Source: Phorcus lineatus (taxonomy: Eukaryota > Mollusca > Gastropoda > Trochida > Trochidae). From it: DNA of 64,000 nucleotides. Below are positions 39,601 through 50,600 of the stretch, in pieces; position 1 is the stretch's first letter, and the number at the start of each line of letters is the position of its first letter. Position numbers and translations under genes: made by a program. The stretch is taken from contig OV121084.1 of the NCBI GenBank assembly GCA_921293015.1, positions 53,727,864 through 53,791,863 on the forward strand. The letters are read 5' to 3'. The notes beneath the pieces were generated by a model. It was not told the DNA's origin. It saw nothing but the letters and a program-made list of their open reading frames with translations, and did not search any database.

Positions 39601-42600
39601 TACATGTTAAATGGGTACTATTAATTTGCAATCGCCAACCACCGGGATAGCAGTTCAATTTTATAATATAATCGATGTCCGTACACATTTTATATATATT
39701 CTAGACTGTTTGCGCCACAAGCATTGGTGGAACTTCAAGAGAAGACATCAACAGAAGCGCTGGAAGTGACACTCCGAGATGTTCTTGACAACGATATCAG
39801 TGGACAAAATCTTCCACACGGCAGGACTATCCAGATACATTTAGAAGCTAAAAGTATGATGATAATATGTTTATATATGTAAGGGACCGGTCATTTATTA
39901 CAGGGGGAGGTGGGCCGGGGGTTTTCAGGGGAGGGTCAGAAAAAAAATATACAGCCACCAGGGGAGGGTCATGAAAAAAATTACGAAAGGTTTGGGAGGG
40001 TCATTTTGAAATAGACAGTTATAAAACCATCCTTCTTTAGCAATTGAAAGTGGGGCTGAAACATTATCATAAAGCCTTATCAAATGAAAGAAAATTACAG
40101 GATATGAGCAAGATTTATATTCTTAAAAACACATGCTTATATAAAAACAAATCACCATGAATTCACTGCTCAATTCATTGATCTTTATTCTTGTAGAACA
40201 AAAAGTAGAAGAGTAGTTCTGTTGGACTGAGAGTTTATACAAGCAGTTAACAGGTGTTTGCTATATTTTTATACAACAAAGATGCATATTTGATAACTAA
40301 AAGACTCATGAAGTTAAAACAGCTAGTCAAATTAATCGTTCTCAATGATACAAAGTTATGAAACATTTTCATTGTTTGGTCCTATACTCTGAAAGTGTTT
40401 GTAGATAGATTTAGAATCTCCCAACCTGGTCCTTCCATAGTTTTATCAATTTATGAATTCATTGTTTCTAGTTTTCAGTGGAATAATGTGGGCAAGATAT
40501 GTATTTTGATGGAATTTTTAACTAGTGCAATATCTTAGCTCTTTTTATCTCTGTTGAAAGTAAATTCAATAAAGAAGTTGATTATCCATAAAAAATTCCT
40601 TCTCTTCCTCAGTGCTAACTTATTTTGTTATTCAAAGATAAAAAAGACATTGTGATTTGAATTTTAGAAATAAATAAAAAATGAGCCTTAAAAGTAAGAT
40701 AAAATTAAATATAGAATTTACACTATGTTAAATATATGTGTGTATTATAAGCAATAGTATTCAAAACCTATTTTGATATACAGTTGATGTTAAAAAAAAG
40801 TTCTAATAAAACTGATTTTAAAACACTATAGACCATTATCCGATATCCTGTTAAACCCATCAATGGAAGGGTAAGTCTGTTGTTTTTTCAACATTATTTT
40901 AAGCGTTACTTAAAGAAGTTTCTCTTTTGGAAATATCAAAAAAAAAATTTAATGTAGAACCGACCATAATTCTTCAAAAGACCAATTTCAAGAACTTTCG
41001 TAGATATGATTTGGGGGAGGGTTATGAAAAAAAATACGCTTAGATTGGAAGGGCCATGAAAAAAATTGCGACGAGTTGGGGAGGGCCGCATTTTTATAGA
41101 CAATCCAAAGAGAACCCCCCCCCCCCCCCTAATAAATGACCGGTCCCTAATCATTAAAAAGCCATTTAATATTTCAAAACGATTTCCAATCACATAAAAT
41201 CATCTGTATATTTTCATCTTGAAATACTTTTGATATAGGCTTAAAGGATTGATGAAATCTACAAGGTGAATGTTTGATGGGAGTCAGTAAAATCATTTTT
41301 TGTATTATGTTTTAGCGGTTTGTAACTCTTTATCAACAACTTGTTTCATTCATGAAGTGGAATAACTGATCTTTAATTTGTATTCTCGATGCTCTTGGAA
41401 TCCCCTATTTGTCTTCTCTAGAGTTCGCTCGTATCGCTACTGACAAGACGTTTACTCATAACTAAGGGTGCGCGGTATAGGTATGTTGCAATACAGCAAT
41501 ACAGAAACACCACGATACGTACCGGTACAGTCATCTTAAAATATCCAATATATCGTAGGTTTTAGAATGAACACTTTCCTTGTAAAATTGCAGAAAAACA
41601 CCCTTTGATTTTACTGAAAGTTGTAAAAAAATTGTGAACGTGCAAAGTTGAAAAAGCACAGACATGTGAAAAGTACGATGTCTACTTGAGCATTGATTAC
41701 TGTTATAATTGCTGTTCTTAGTCAAAAGAACATAGAAAAACTAAAATATGAAAATACTCGTGTGTGCAGTTCAGTCTAAAAGATACCAGTTTTCCCGAAA
41801 ATATGAAATTTACCAAAGCCCAGGTAATGCTTCTTTATGAAAGGTGAAACTAAATGCACAACTAGCTTTGATTGCATTCAATCGGGTGTAGCCATTATAT
41901 CCCAGAAATTGAGCTGCCCCTGTGGGGCGAGAATGATGTGGGCCATAGATTGGTAATCCAGAGAAGGCAATTGGGGGATTGCAAAACCCTAGAAAGAAAT
42001 ATCATTGTTTGCAGATTTGACGGGGATCGGAGGAATATCACCTGTTGCCTGTGACCTGGTATACGGAGAGTCTAGTTACACTGTTCTAAGAGCAGGGTAG
42101 GTAAATATCCGAAAATAAAAACATGAAAATACAAATTACTGACATTTCGATGGTCAAAGTATCATCAAAACGCACCATAGAGCATATTTCTCACTGTCTG
42201 ACAATATGCAGACGGAAGGTAAGCATATCAAGTCTATTCAAATTTAACATTCAAACAGAAATCATTGAAGTGATTTGTGGAATTGAACCTTGAACGTATG
42301 GATGTGGCTTGAAATTTAAGTCCAGGCGAACTCCCATACGCGTGTCATTTTAATATCACCTTTCAATTTCGTTTTAGCGGGGGATAGCAAAGCATTTTTC
42401 AGATAATTGAAATAATAATGCTTGTCTTCCGTTTTAAGCAAGTTTTTCAACAATATTCAATTCGTCTTCTATCCAAATCCATGAGGTAAATATGTTATGT
42501 GTCAGAAAAATCATATCTTAAATATGTTCCTTAAATTAATCTCTGTGACCTGATAATCAATCTCTGTCAGATGTGGAGACGGGGTTATGTTTAAGAAGAC

Positions 42601-44011
42601 GAAAGGCTTCACCAACTCGGGTTTGGAGTCTCGCAGTCCGTATTTCAAAGTGTCCAGATTCGGGAGAGGGAAGACTATCAAAGTTGCGTGTACGGTGGCA
42701 GTGTGCTCAAGCGCATGTGGAAGGGTAGGTGTTACGGAGGAACACAAACTTCCCCAGCAAACTTTAACTGGCTCTAGTGTCGATCACTGACTGATTATAA
42801 CCTATGCTTTGCTTTATTGTGCCAGTACTTTATCTGAATGCAGCGCCCTCGTCAGGGATTATCATGAACCTCAAGTACATTCATTCATGCGAACGGAGTA
42901 AAAGAACTGGCGTAGACATGATGGTGAAATACAGGAAGGTTGGCTTGAGTTATGCCCTTAAGGTTGAATGAACACAACCATGTTGCGGGAATACTATTTA
43001 CATATTTTGTCTTTACTAATTTCATGTGAATATACTTTTTAAAAATGTTGCAGCTACGGGTGTAACTAACATTAAAATGAAACTACAGTAAAATAATGTG
43101 TAGCCTCCTGATTGCAATACATCAATTTCAAAAGGGAGGGGCGGCCTTACAAGTATGCTCATTTGATACACCGATACACCCATTTTAGAATCATACAGAT
43201 GTCCTTTCGCTTCTATACTTTTGCGTCCTCTTTTACAGAAAATGAATATTTCCAGGAAGTAAATTTTGTAATTCAACATAGAAAATTCCTTTTATCAGTC
43301 AAAATCACGTCTAATATATACAAATAATTTAAAAAACGAAACCATAGTAGGTGCAACTATTGGACTGTACGCCATCTTATATATAAAAATCCTATTGGAT
43401 GATAATAAAAAGAAACAATATTTAGAGAAACCTTTGATCTAATGTTTTAATGATCGCAATTTGTTCTTTTCATTAAATTTCAAGAACTCCTGCAGGACCG
43501 AGAGATACCGTCGTTGGTTAGTCCCAAGCAAAGGTATGTGTCTTTTGCAAATGTTTAACGTCAGCAGTCCAAAAAGTATTTTAAAGTTAGCTAAGATTTT
43601 GAGAGAAAGTGGTTGATACTCATATTTTAGTGGGGTTTTTAAAAAATATCGTCGACACTATTATACATACATAAATACATACATATAAATACTTATATAG
43701 CGCTAAAACCATAAAACTGCCTTCAAGCATATGTCATAATAGTATCTGAAGAGAAAACATTCAATATAACCTTTGGGCTACATGTACATATTTTTCTTTA
43801 AAAGTTTAAACGAAAAAAGAGCCTAATTAAAGTTATCCTTGTAAGGTGAAAACTAAATATATCTTCACTCTGATACAAAAAAAAAGGAAAATGCTAAAGA
43901 ATTCAGAATCAGTATGGATTTACCAAATATTTATCACTACGCAATTTGTTAATATATTTATGTTGATATGTTTTTACAGATAGAAGACTTCTGATTGTTT
44001 CGACTTCATAG
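36644..44011 (+). CDS. ZP-domain egg-coat-like protein, gene C, no membrane anchor
   Basis: Coding exons are 36644-36694, 37156-37198, 38046-38227, 39193-39347, 39705-39853, 42015-42096, 42571-42724, 43485-43533 and 43980-44011. They join in frame to 298 aa. Residues 1-17 are a signal peptide (MGFSTFSTCCVIFLVSL). The ZP module begins VQPDCGRDG (C36) and contains LRAGCGDGVMFKK, GFTNSG and SPYFKVSRF, with all ten ZP cysteines. Exon 8 encodes NSCRTERYRRW, with a weak basic site. Exon 9 reads only ten residues (DRRLLIVSTS) to a stop, so the membrane anchor of A, B and D is missing. Either C is a soluble ZP protein, or its tail decayed, or exon 9 is mis-modelled. A different frame stays open for about 60 codons past this stop (see findings). 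AATAAA at 44235-44240 fits a 3' end there. Exons 1-8 are well supported; exon 9 is the weak point. Confidence 0.85.
39883..41147. mobile_element. Harbinger-like non-autonomous element, gene C intron 5
   Basis: Ends GGGACCGGTCATTTATTA and its complement, flanked by TAA on both sides (39880-39882, 41148-41150). It is 1265 bp long. Both sub-terminal regions carry repeated 'gggagggtcatgaaaaaaatt'-like units. The 3-bp TWA duplication suits PIF/Harbinger. There is no transposase frame. A run of about 15 C near 41115-41129 may be unreliable in length. Confidence 0.72.
41855..41935. repeat. Fragment of the 26.3-kb MITE family, gene C intron 5
   Basis: Shares 'gcacaact-gctttgattgca' and the end 'gagctgcccc...gcgagaatg' with the element at 26273-26661. 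It lies about 80 bp before exon 6. Confidence 0.5.
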
Positions 44012-44234
44012 AGATCATAACTAGCTCGAAAAGAAGGAAGCGCCACGAGGACCTAAGCTTTATCTCTGCTGAGAGAGGAAACCAGAAGACGTACAACCGT
44101 GCAGTCACCCGATTCTTCTCAGACTTTGCCGGTTTGAGGAGAGTAAAGAACCGTTCAAAGACGATAGAAAGAAAAAAGATGCACAATTGAACGAAAGCAG
44201 TTGATCTGTATACTTGACATACATTGTTCAAGAA

Positions 44235-44240
44235 AATAAA
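44235..44240 (+). terminator. Poly(A) signal of gene C
   Basis: AATAAA 224 nt after the modelled stop and 46 nt after the stop (TGA, 44187-44189) of the alternative open frame in the last exon. It marks the likely end of the gene C transcript. Confidence 0.5.
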
Positions 44241-44309
44241 ATTCGACTTACGAAGAGTTTATTTTGATGTTTTTATTTACACGTAAATGGAGAATGTCAT
44301 ACGTCAATA

Positions 44310-44533
44310 CTCGCCGACTAAGTCTGCAGTAGAGAATTGTTCTACAGACAGTAAGGTTCGTGTGAAGTGGTACATGGAATTTCAGCACTGTACAACCCAT
44401 GGTTCGCTAGTTCATGCCGATGCTCGTAGGTTTCACCGCAATACATAGTCACAGTGCTGTTACAGGCTTTCTACCAGCAGCTGCGATATTAGTGAAATAC
44501 TCTTAAAAGAGGCTTTACCCCCAAAATTAACCT
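44310..44533 (+). repeat. Diverged tRNA-SINE 3' of gene C
   Basis: Contains 'ggttcgctagttcatgccgatgctcg', 'accgcaatacatag' and the tail 'aaagaggctttacccc'. The tRNA-like head is missing. It starts about 70 bp after the gene C poly(A) signal. Confidence 0.7.
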
Positions 44534-47500
44534 TTGATTTTAAAATCAAGATAATGTAAAGGAATTCATTTAGTAGATGCGCCATGACATTTAAGAATCA
44601 AGTGCAGGTTATTCCAGTTACATATCCTTGAAAATGTGTACAGACAATGCTATATATGACCATGGAATCAATCAAATGTCTATATATACATGTATGTTCG
44701 ACTTTTTATTTACAATTTACTAATTTACGGGTTTCACTATAATTGCGGCATATAATGACTTATGAAAGTATCATGAAAAGGGGACCTCTTTGATATTCAG
44801 GGGCTTAGAAAGGTATTGAAGTATTCCAAATATTCACACTGATTGACTTTGTCATTGGTCAGTTTTCGATCACTTTCATTTAACACAAAAATTAGTTACA
44901 ATACTACAAGATTGATTACAGCTTCCATTTGCATTATTTAATAGGTAGAACCCAATTACATTTTCTTGATAGTAATATGACTAAAACATTTCAAGATTTT
45001 TATTCATGTGTAGTGATAAAAATGGTTTTGTAAGTTGTTAGTTTTTAAAAAAAATGTTTTGATTGACTATGATAATATTGGCAGCAGATACCTTGATGCA
45101 CGGAAGCTATGCCCAATGTTTTAGATGATCTTTATAAATATACTTCTTTTTGTAATAAATTAAAACTAATTTTATTTTCCCACTAATGATTCAAGGGTTA
45201 AAAAAATAAATTAGGAGTCAATAAGTCATGGACTTAGAGTATTTTTAGCGGGAGAAAAAAGCTTTTAAGAAAGTTTTTTAAAAAATCAGTTTTGCCAATA
45301 GTTGGCTGCAAAATATTTTTTTTGAGAAAAGCATTTACAGCCACGTCTGTGTGGTCTATCATATTCATTTTCAAAAATAGAATTTAGAAAAATATTGTAT
45401 TTAATCGTTCTTATTGTTCTTTAGATTTAAAAAACAATGGTCTGTGTTGACAACATGCAATATATCAACAATGCCATTTTAAATTTTTTTTAAGGACTTT
45501 CCTGTTTATTCGTATTTATTAGTAGTAAATGATTATAAGTCACAACAATTGAAACTGGTTACTCAGGGTAACATTTTTGTAGATTAAATTTTAACAACTT
45601 GATAATAGGGAAAGCACAATTGGTCAAATTCCAATATGATATATCCATAAAACAAAATGATTGTTAAAATGTTTAGAAATAAGTAAATGTACAGCGCATT
45701 TTGTCATGTTATCTCCGGAAAAGCATCATGGTGGACTGATTGTCGATAGAACAGACTTCATCGACATATTCTCATGAACCACAGACTTTAAGAACGTGAA
45801 ATCTATTGTACAGATAGCCACCCTAAAAGATCCGAGAAAAGATTAAAAACTTGAGTAAAATTGGCCAATTTCGATTAGAAATTGTAGGCTTAAACTCAGT
45901 TATATTTTACTTACTTAATATATTGCATATGTGTCTTTTTTGTTAATGTGTATTAATCATGAACAACAGTTCTTGTCTGATACCAAAAATATGGACATTT
46001 TTTATTAATATATATCCATGTTATCATACATTAATAAATTTATGCTATGATTCCAGTGATTTTGAGTTATCTGTACAAAACTTTTAGTAGATTCGAAATT
46101 TGTATAGTCTTGCATTGGAAAATGCTATTAAGCACAAAGCAATCGTGGAAACAAAATTATTCCTCACTCTTGTAGCCTGTCTCTTGTCTCAAAGGAGTAT
46201 CTCCAAAAGAATTCATTACACTTAGTGCTTTTTTATATGAAGTTATACTCTCCTGTATCTCAAATTCAGGGTGTAAATGATCTTTGATATTTGGTATTAT
46301 AAATTTTAATCTGCTATTATCAGCTATACTTTTAGAAATTAATGTAGACTGACATTTAAGCAGCTACATTTTAAATAAACGAGCAACATATCTAGTATTT
46401 TTTATCGTTACTCATCGGTTCATTGTACAAGGATTGAATTCTTTCATGGTCAAGTGTTTTTCACAAATTAAACTATTTTAGCACATAATTCCAGCTAAAG
46501 CACAGCCAATAACATTGCATTGCATTTTCTGTTTCCCTCGTTTGCTTGATTCTGATTATTTTTGTTTTTCAAAATATTCCATGCATGTTAAATGTACTAA
46601 GTAGATTGACTTGTGTGACAAATGTGCAATCAGGTCTCCAACAAACCTACACTAATTAACTAACTGTAATTAACTTGTGTGAAATTCTCATTATGTAACT
46701 TTACAGATTTGTTACAATTATGGAACATTGATGATTGAAATGTGATTTATTTTCCATATGTGAAATTAAGCAATATCTAGTCTGGTCAGTCGCCACAGTT
46801 ATCAGGTACCTCAGCTTAATAGTTGGACAAGTTGCCAAAAACAATCATAGATCATTTAACCGTAATATTAATCTTTTAATGATTAGGTAAAAGTTGTTTT
46901 GAAGTCAATATTTACTCATAGCCATAGTTTTTCTAACCATCATATGCAATTCAAATTCCATCCACGCCCAGAGCAACAATGCTATTTTCAAAGTCACTTT
47001 ATTCTGTAGTGTCCATTTTTAGGAGAACATTGGCATTTTTTAATCCGAGGATGATAGAGATTATTTTGGTGTAAAGTTCTTTTATTCACCCCTGAGCCTG
47101 AAGCACTTTAAAATTTGAGCCCTTATTTGGGGCTTCGGCCTACGGCCTATTAATGAAGACATCCGATATTGCAAGAGACGATAGAGTCAAACCCACTTTG
47201 TATATAAACAGAAATCGTTGTTTTAAGGGTATACATTTTATAGAGGACCATGGCCAGTTTATCCCGTATTAGTGAAATTCAATTTTCTAAAAATATGAGA
47301 AGATTAAACGATTGATTTTAATATAATAATGATAATATTATAGGCGATTTTTAAAGCAGTATTTTCTGAAATATTATGAACTCGAAATTTATGAATATTT
47401 TGGGATTATAAATCAAAAGATCAATATGATCAAGTGAATTATTGGCCATGATAAATTGTTCAAATGTTTCTCTTTAGACTATCTATAATATAATAACAAA

Positions 47501-47556
47501 TTTTCCATTGCAAGCTTGTTTGAACATAACGTGTCCCTGCTCGAAGATCACGAAAT
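44534..47556. other. Spacer between genes C and D
   Basis: Very AT-rich, no open frame of note, no recognisable element ends. A short GC-richer palindromic patch ('ggcttcggcctacggcc') lies near 47131. Confidence 0.55.
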
Positions 47557-47564
47557 TCACGTGC
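47557..47564. promoter_or_regulatory. E-box TCACGTGC with CCAAT box, gene D promoter
   Basis: CACGTG at 47558-47563 is followed by a CCAAT motif (gagccaatag, near 47600) and then the ATG at 47642. The short distance suggests D has no separate 5' exon. Confidence 0.4.
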
Positions 47565-47641
47565 AAAGCGCCCGTATGTAGGGCATGGTAAAAGAGCCAA
47601 TAGCAGCCACCATTTGCAAGTGAGTCCTGTCGACCATTGGC

Positions 47642-50600
47642 ATGAAAAGTGTCCTTCTTTCTGCGCTGACGCTCGTGAGTATAAACTTGCCCTTACAATA
47701 TGTTTTTATGAGACATTTAAGTGACTTTTTACATCGAATGGTGAATTAAAACAATGTTTATTTTACGAGCGAAACTTGTGTTACTACACATTATTGTTAT
47801 GAGTTTTAAATACCAAAGGTTTTATCATCGATGCGTTAGCTATGAATTTAAAATATCGTACTTAAAATACGAACTTTATTTAACTTGTTACATGATTAAT
47901 TTCTTCGTTGCAGTGCCTGTGTCGGGCTAGAGTCCCTCCGACCTACATTTTACAGGGTCAGTGACATCGTAAAGTTTAACTTTAATTTCTCGTAAAAAGC
48001 AGTAAATGTAATCCTCTTAATGGAAACATCTATTGGCGCCCTGTATAAATGGGGCAAAAGCTAAACAAACTTTTTGTAAGTGTTAATTGGTCGTAATGTT
48101 TGAATGATATATTGATATTTTTCAACTGATGTTAATCATGTCATATGTGATCTATGTGTAGGTTTGCTTAAGGTGTCCTTATTCTTTCATATATTGGGTA
48201 AATAATCATGTTAGTTATCAAATGTTTTTGTAAAGGAGACTTACAGAAAGAAAGGTTACTTATTTCATCGTTTATGAAACTTATCAATACAGTATGAAAT
48301 TAGCTATAAAGTAAAAGATGCATGACCATATATGGTATTTCTTCAGATGTATTCGGGCTGCTTATAAATTATAATATAATGTATGAGAAAAGTCAAAGAA
48401 ATTTTCTAACACTGTCAAAGCAATGGGACAAACTTTCCAAAAACACATTGCAACAGCATAGCTACATCAAATCAGTAAACCATTCTGACAGTGTTTTACG
48501 CTAGTATGACAAATACGTATCAGCCGGCGAAAAGGATTAAAACCCCATTTCAGTGAATCCGACATGCGGCTCTGACAGTAAAGAAGACGCCGTTGTCAAC
48601 GTTGTGACTGACCTGGACGCATCAGTGAAGGCACTCTGTGAGAACACGACCAGCGTCGACTTTGAAGATCTCGACGGCGTCAACTTCAAGCTGAAAGTCT
48701 CCTATCCGGGACAGGGCGTCCAACCATGCGTCTTTCATGTGTGTAGAAATAATTCAATTTTTTATTTCGTTTGTCAAAGATTTATATGTCAAATAACGGA
48801 AGTTGATTAGTGATGACCAGTAACGATTGCGAATTGGCCAGTGATCGATCTGTTTAGAAGTCGAAATCTATGACATTTTCAAACAAGCGCCTTGTATCGG
48901 TTGACTATGTTTCCGCTATTGATAGATCTTCATTCATATTCTGAGCGTCAATGCTAACTACTTTCTGGATATACCAAGACCACGATGCTTACATTGCGTT
49001 TGACCTGTTTTCGTTTATATACTGTCACTGTGTATATGGCATGCTAAATAATACATGTATTTACAATGTACACTTTAACCTGTCTACGCGACACAGTAAA
49101 TCATCGTGGTGTTGAATTTTGTGTGTATGTTTAACCCTAAGAGCTAGTGAGTTGCAACCGGTCTGAACACGTCGGGAGTATAGTCAAAGTGAAACTTACG
49201 TTGCCGGGGATTCTGTATATCTCTCGCTGTAAAATTCCCTCTTTCTCTTTCGTTCCCTATAATGATCTGTCTGCTATCTTTAAGATATCAATATATGTGA
49301 TTAAGGATGCCCGCTCCTCAAATTTAAAGTATTAAAACTTTTTTCTCTAACTTGTTTTTTTTTCAAAAGTTTAGTGTATTTGCTTGAAATATCAACCCAA
49401 AAAAGTGGGGGTTAGTGTTGGTTTTTTCGAGATATATTAAGACAAAGACCCCTACGTCAGTCAGAGATTTAACATGGGAATCAATGGGGTAATGATGACC
49501 TTTTTTGAAAAATCTTAAATTTTAATTAGTTCCTGTATTAAACTTTTTTTAATATGAAAACATGTTTGAGTTAAGATAATTTTCTTCCAGAAAAAAGTAT
49601 AAAATATATATGCCACTGTGGGTTTTTAGCCGCTACGGCACCACATGTATTCAAACATTTCAATTAAATTATCAATATTTAAGCTATTTCTTTTACTAAA
49701 AACATGCTTTCTCACACTCATTATCTAAAAATTATACCTGAACGAATACAGACAAATCATATTCTTTCAACATCTACTTTCTAAGAAAAACAGACAATAG
49801 AACTTGCTTAAATGATAGTTACATTTAAAATTGCTGAGTCAGCAAAATTGTGAATTATTTCAAAATGAAAAATACTACGTTTTTTAATTTTGATGAATAT
49901 TTATTCAGAAATCATCAAAATTGAGAAACTGCCGCTTCATTTTGGGTTATGGTATAAAAACATTATGATTTAAGGTTACTTGAGTTTTGTCACTGTGACT
50001 GAGGAGCAAACATCCTTAAAAGCTGAAATAGTGCTGTCAGCATGTTAAACCTTACTCGCTCGTATTCACTACCATATTTCAAGAGCGATCTTTATTGTCC
50101 TAATACTGTAGAAGCGAGAGGGCACGCTGGTGTACGTGGTGAAGGTTCAGGTAGCGCACGGAGAGACAGACGGATACCTCCAGGAGACCAGCGAGGAGTT
50201 CACTGTGGCCTGTGTGTTTGACCCGTCCGTCAGCAATACCTCCAGGAACAGCGTTATACATGAGGCGTCAGTACAAACATTTTAACATCTTCCAATACTA
50301 GAATTAGGAGAAAGACCTGGCGGTTTGAGAATTGATGTTATGAATATTACAGAAAACAAAATGTACCTGCTTAGTTACATATGTGACCAGGCAGTGAGTT
50401 GTAATTGTTAAACATCAATAGTTAACTGTTTTCCGGTACAAGGTGGTTACCAATTCATCCTCAATATCCGACAAACTTCGTTCTATTATCACATCATTCA
50501 AAATATTGACGCCACCCGTGTGACTTTTCAATTGTCATAGTGAGGCGTTGATTGATTATTGGTGATATTTTAAGATCTTTTGAAGATGTTTAACATGTAA

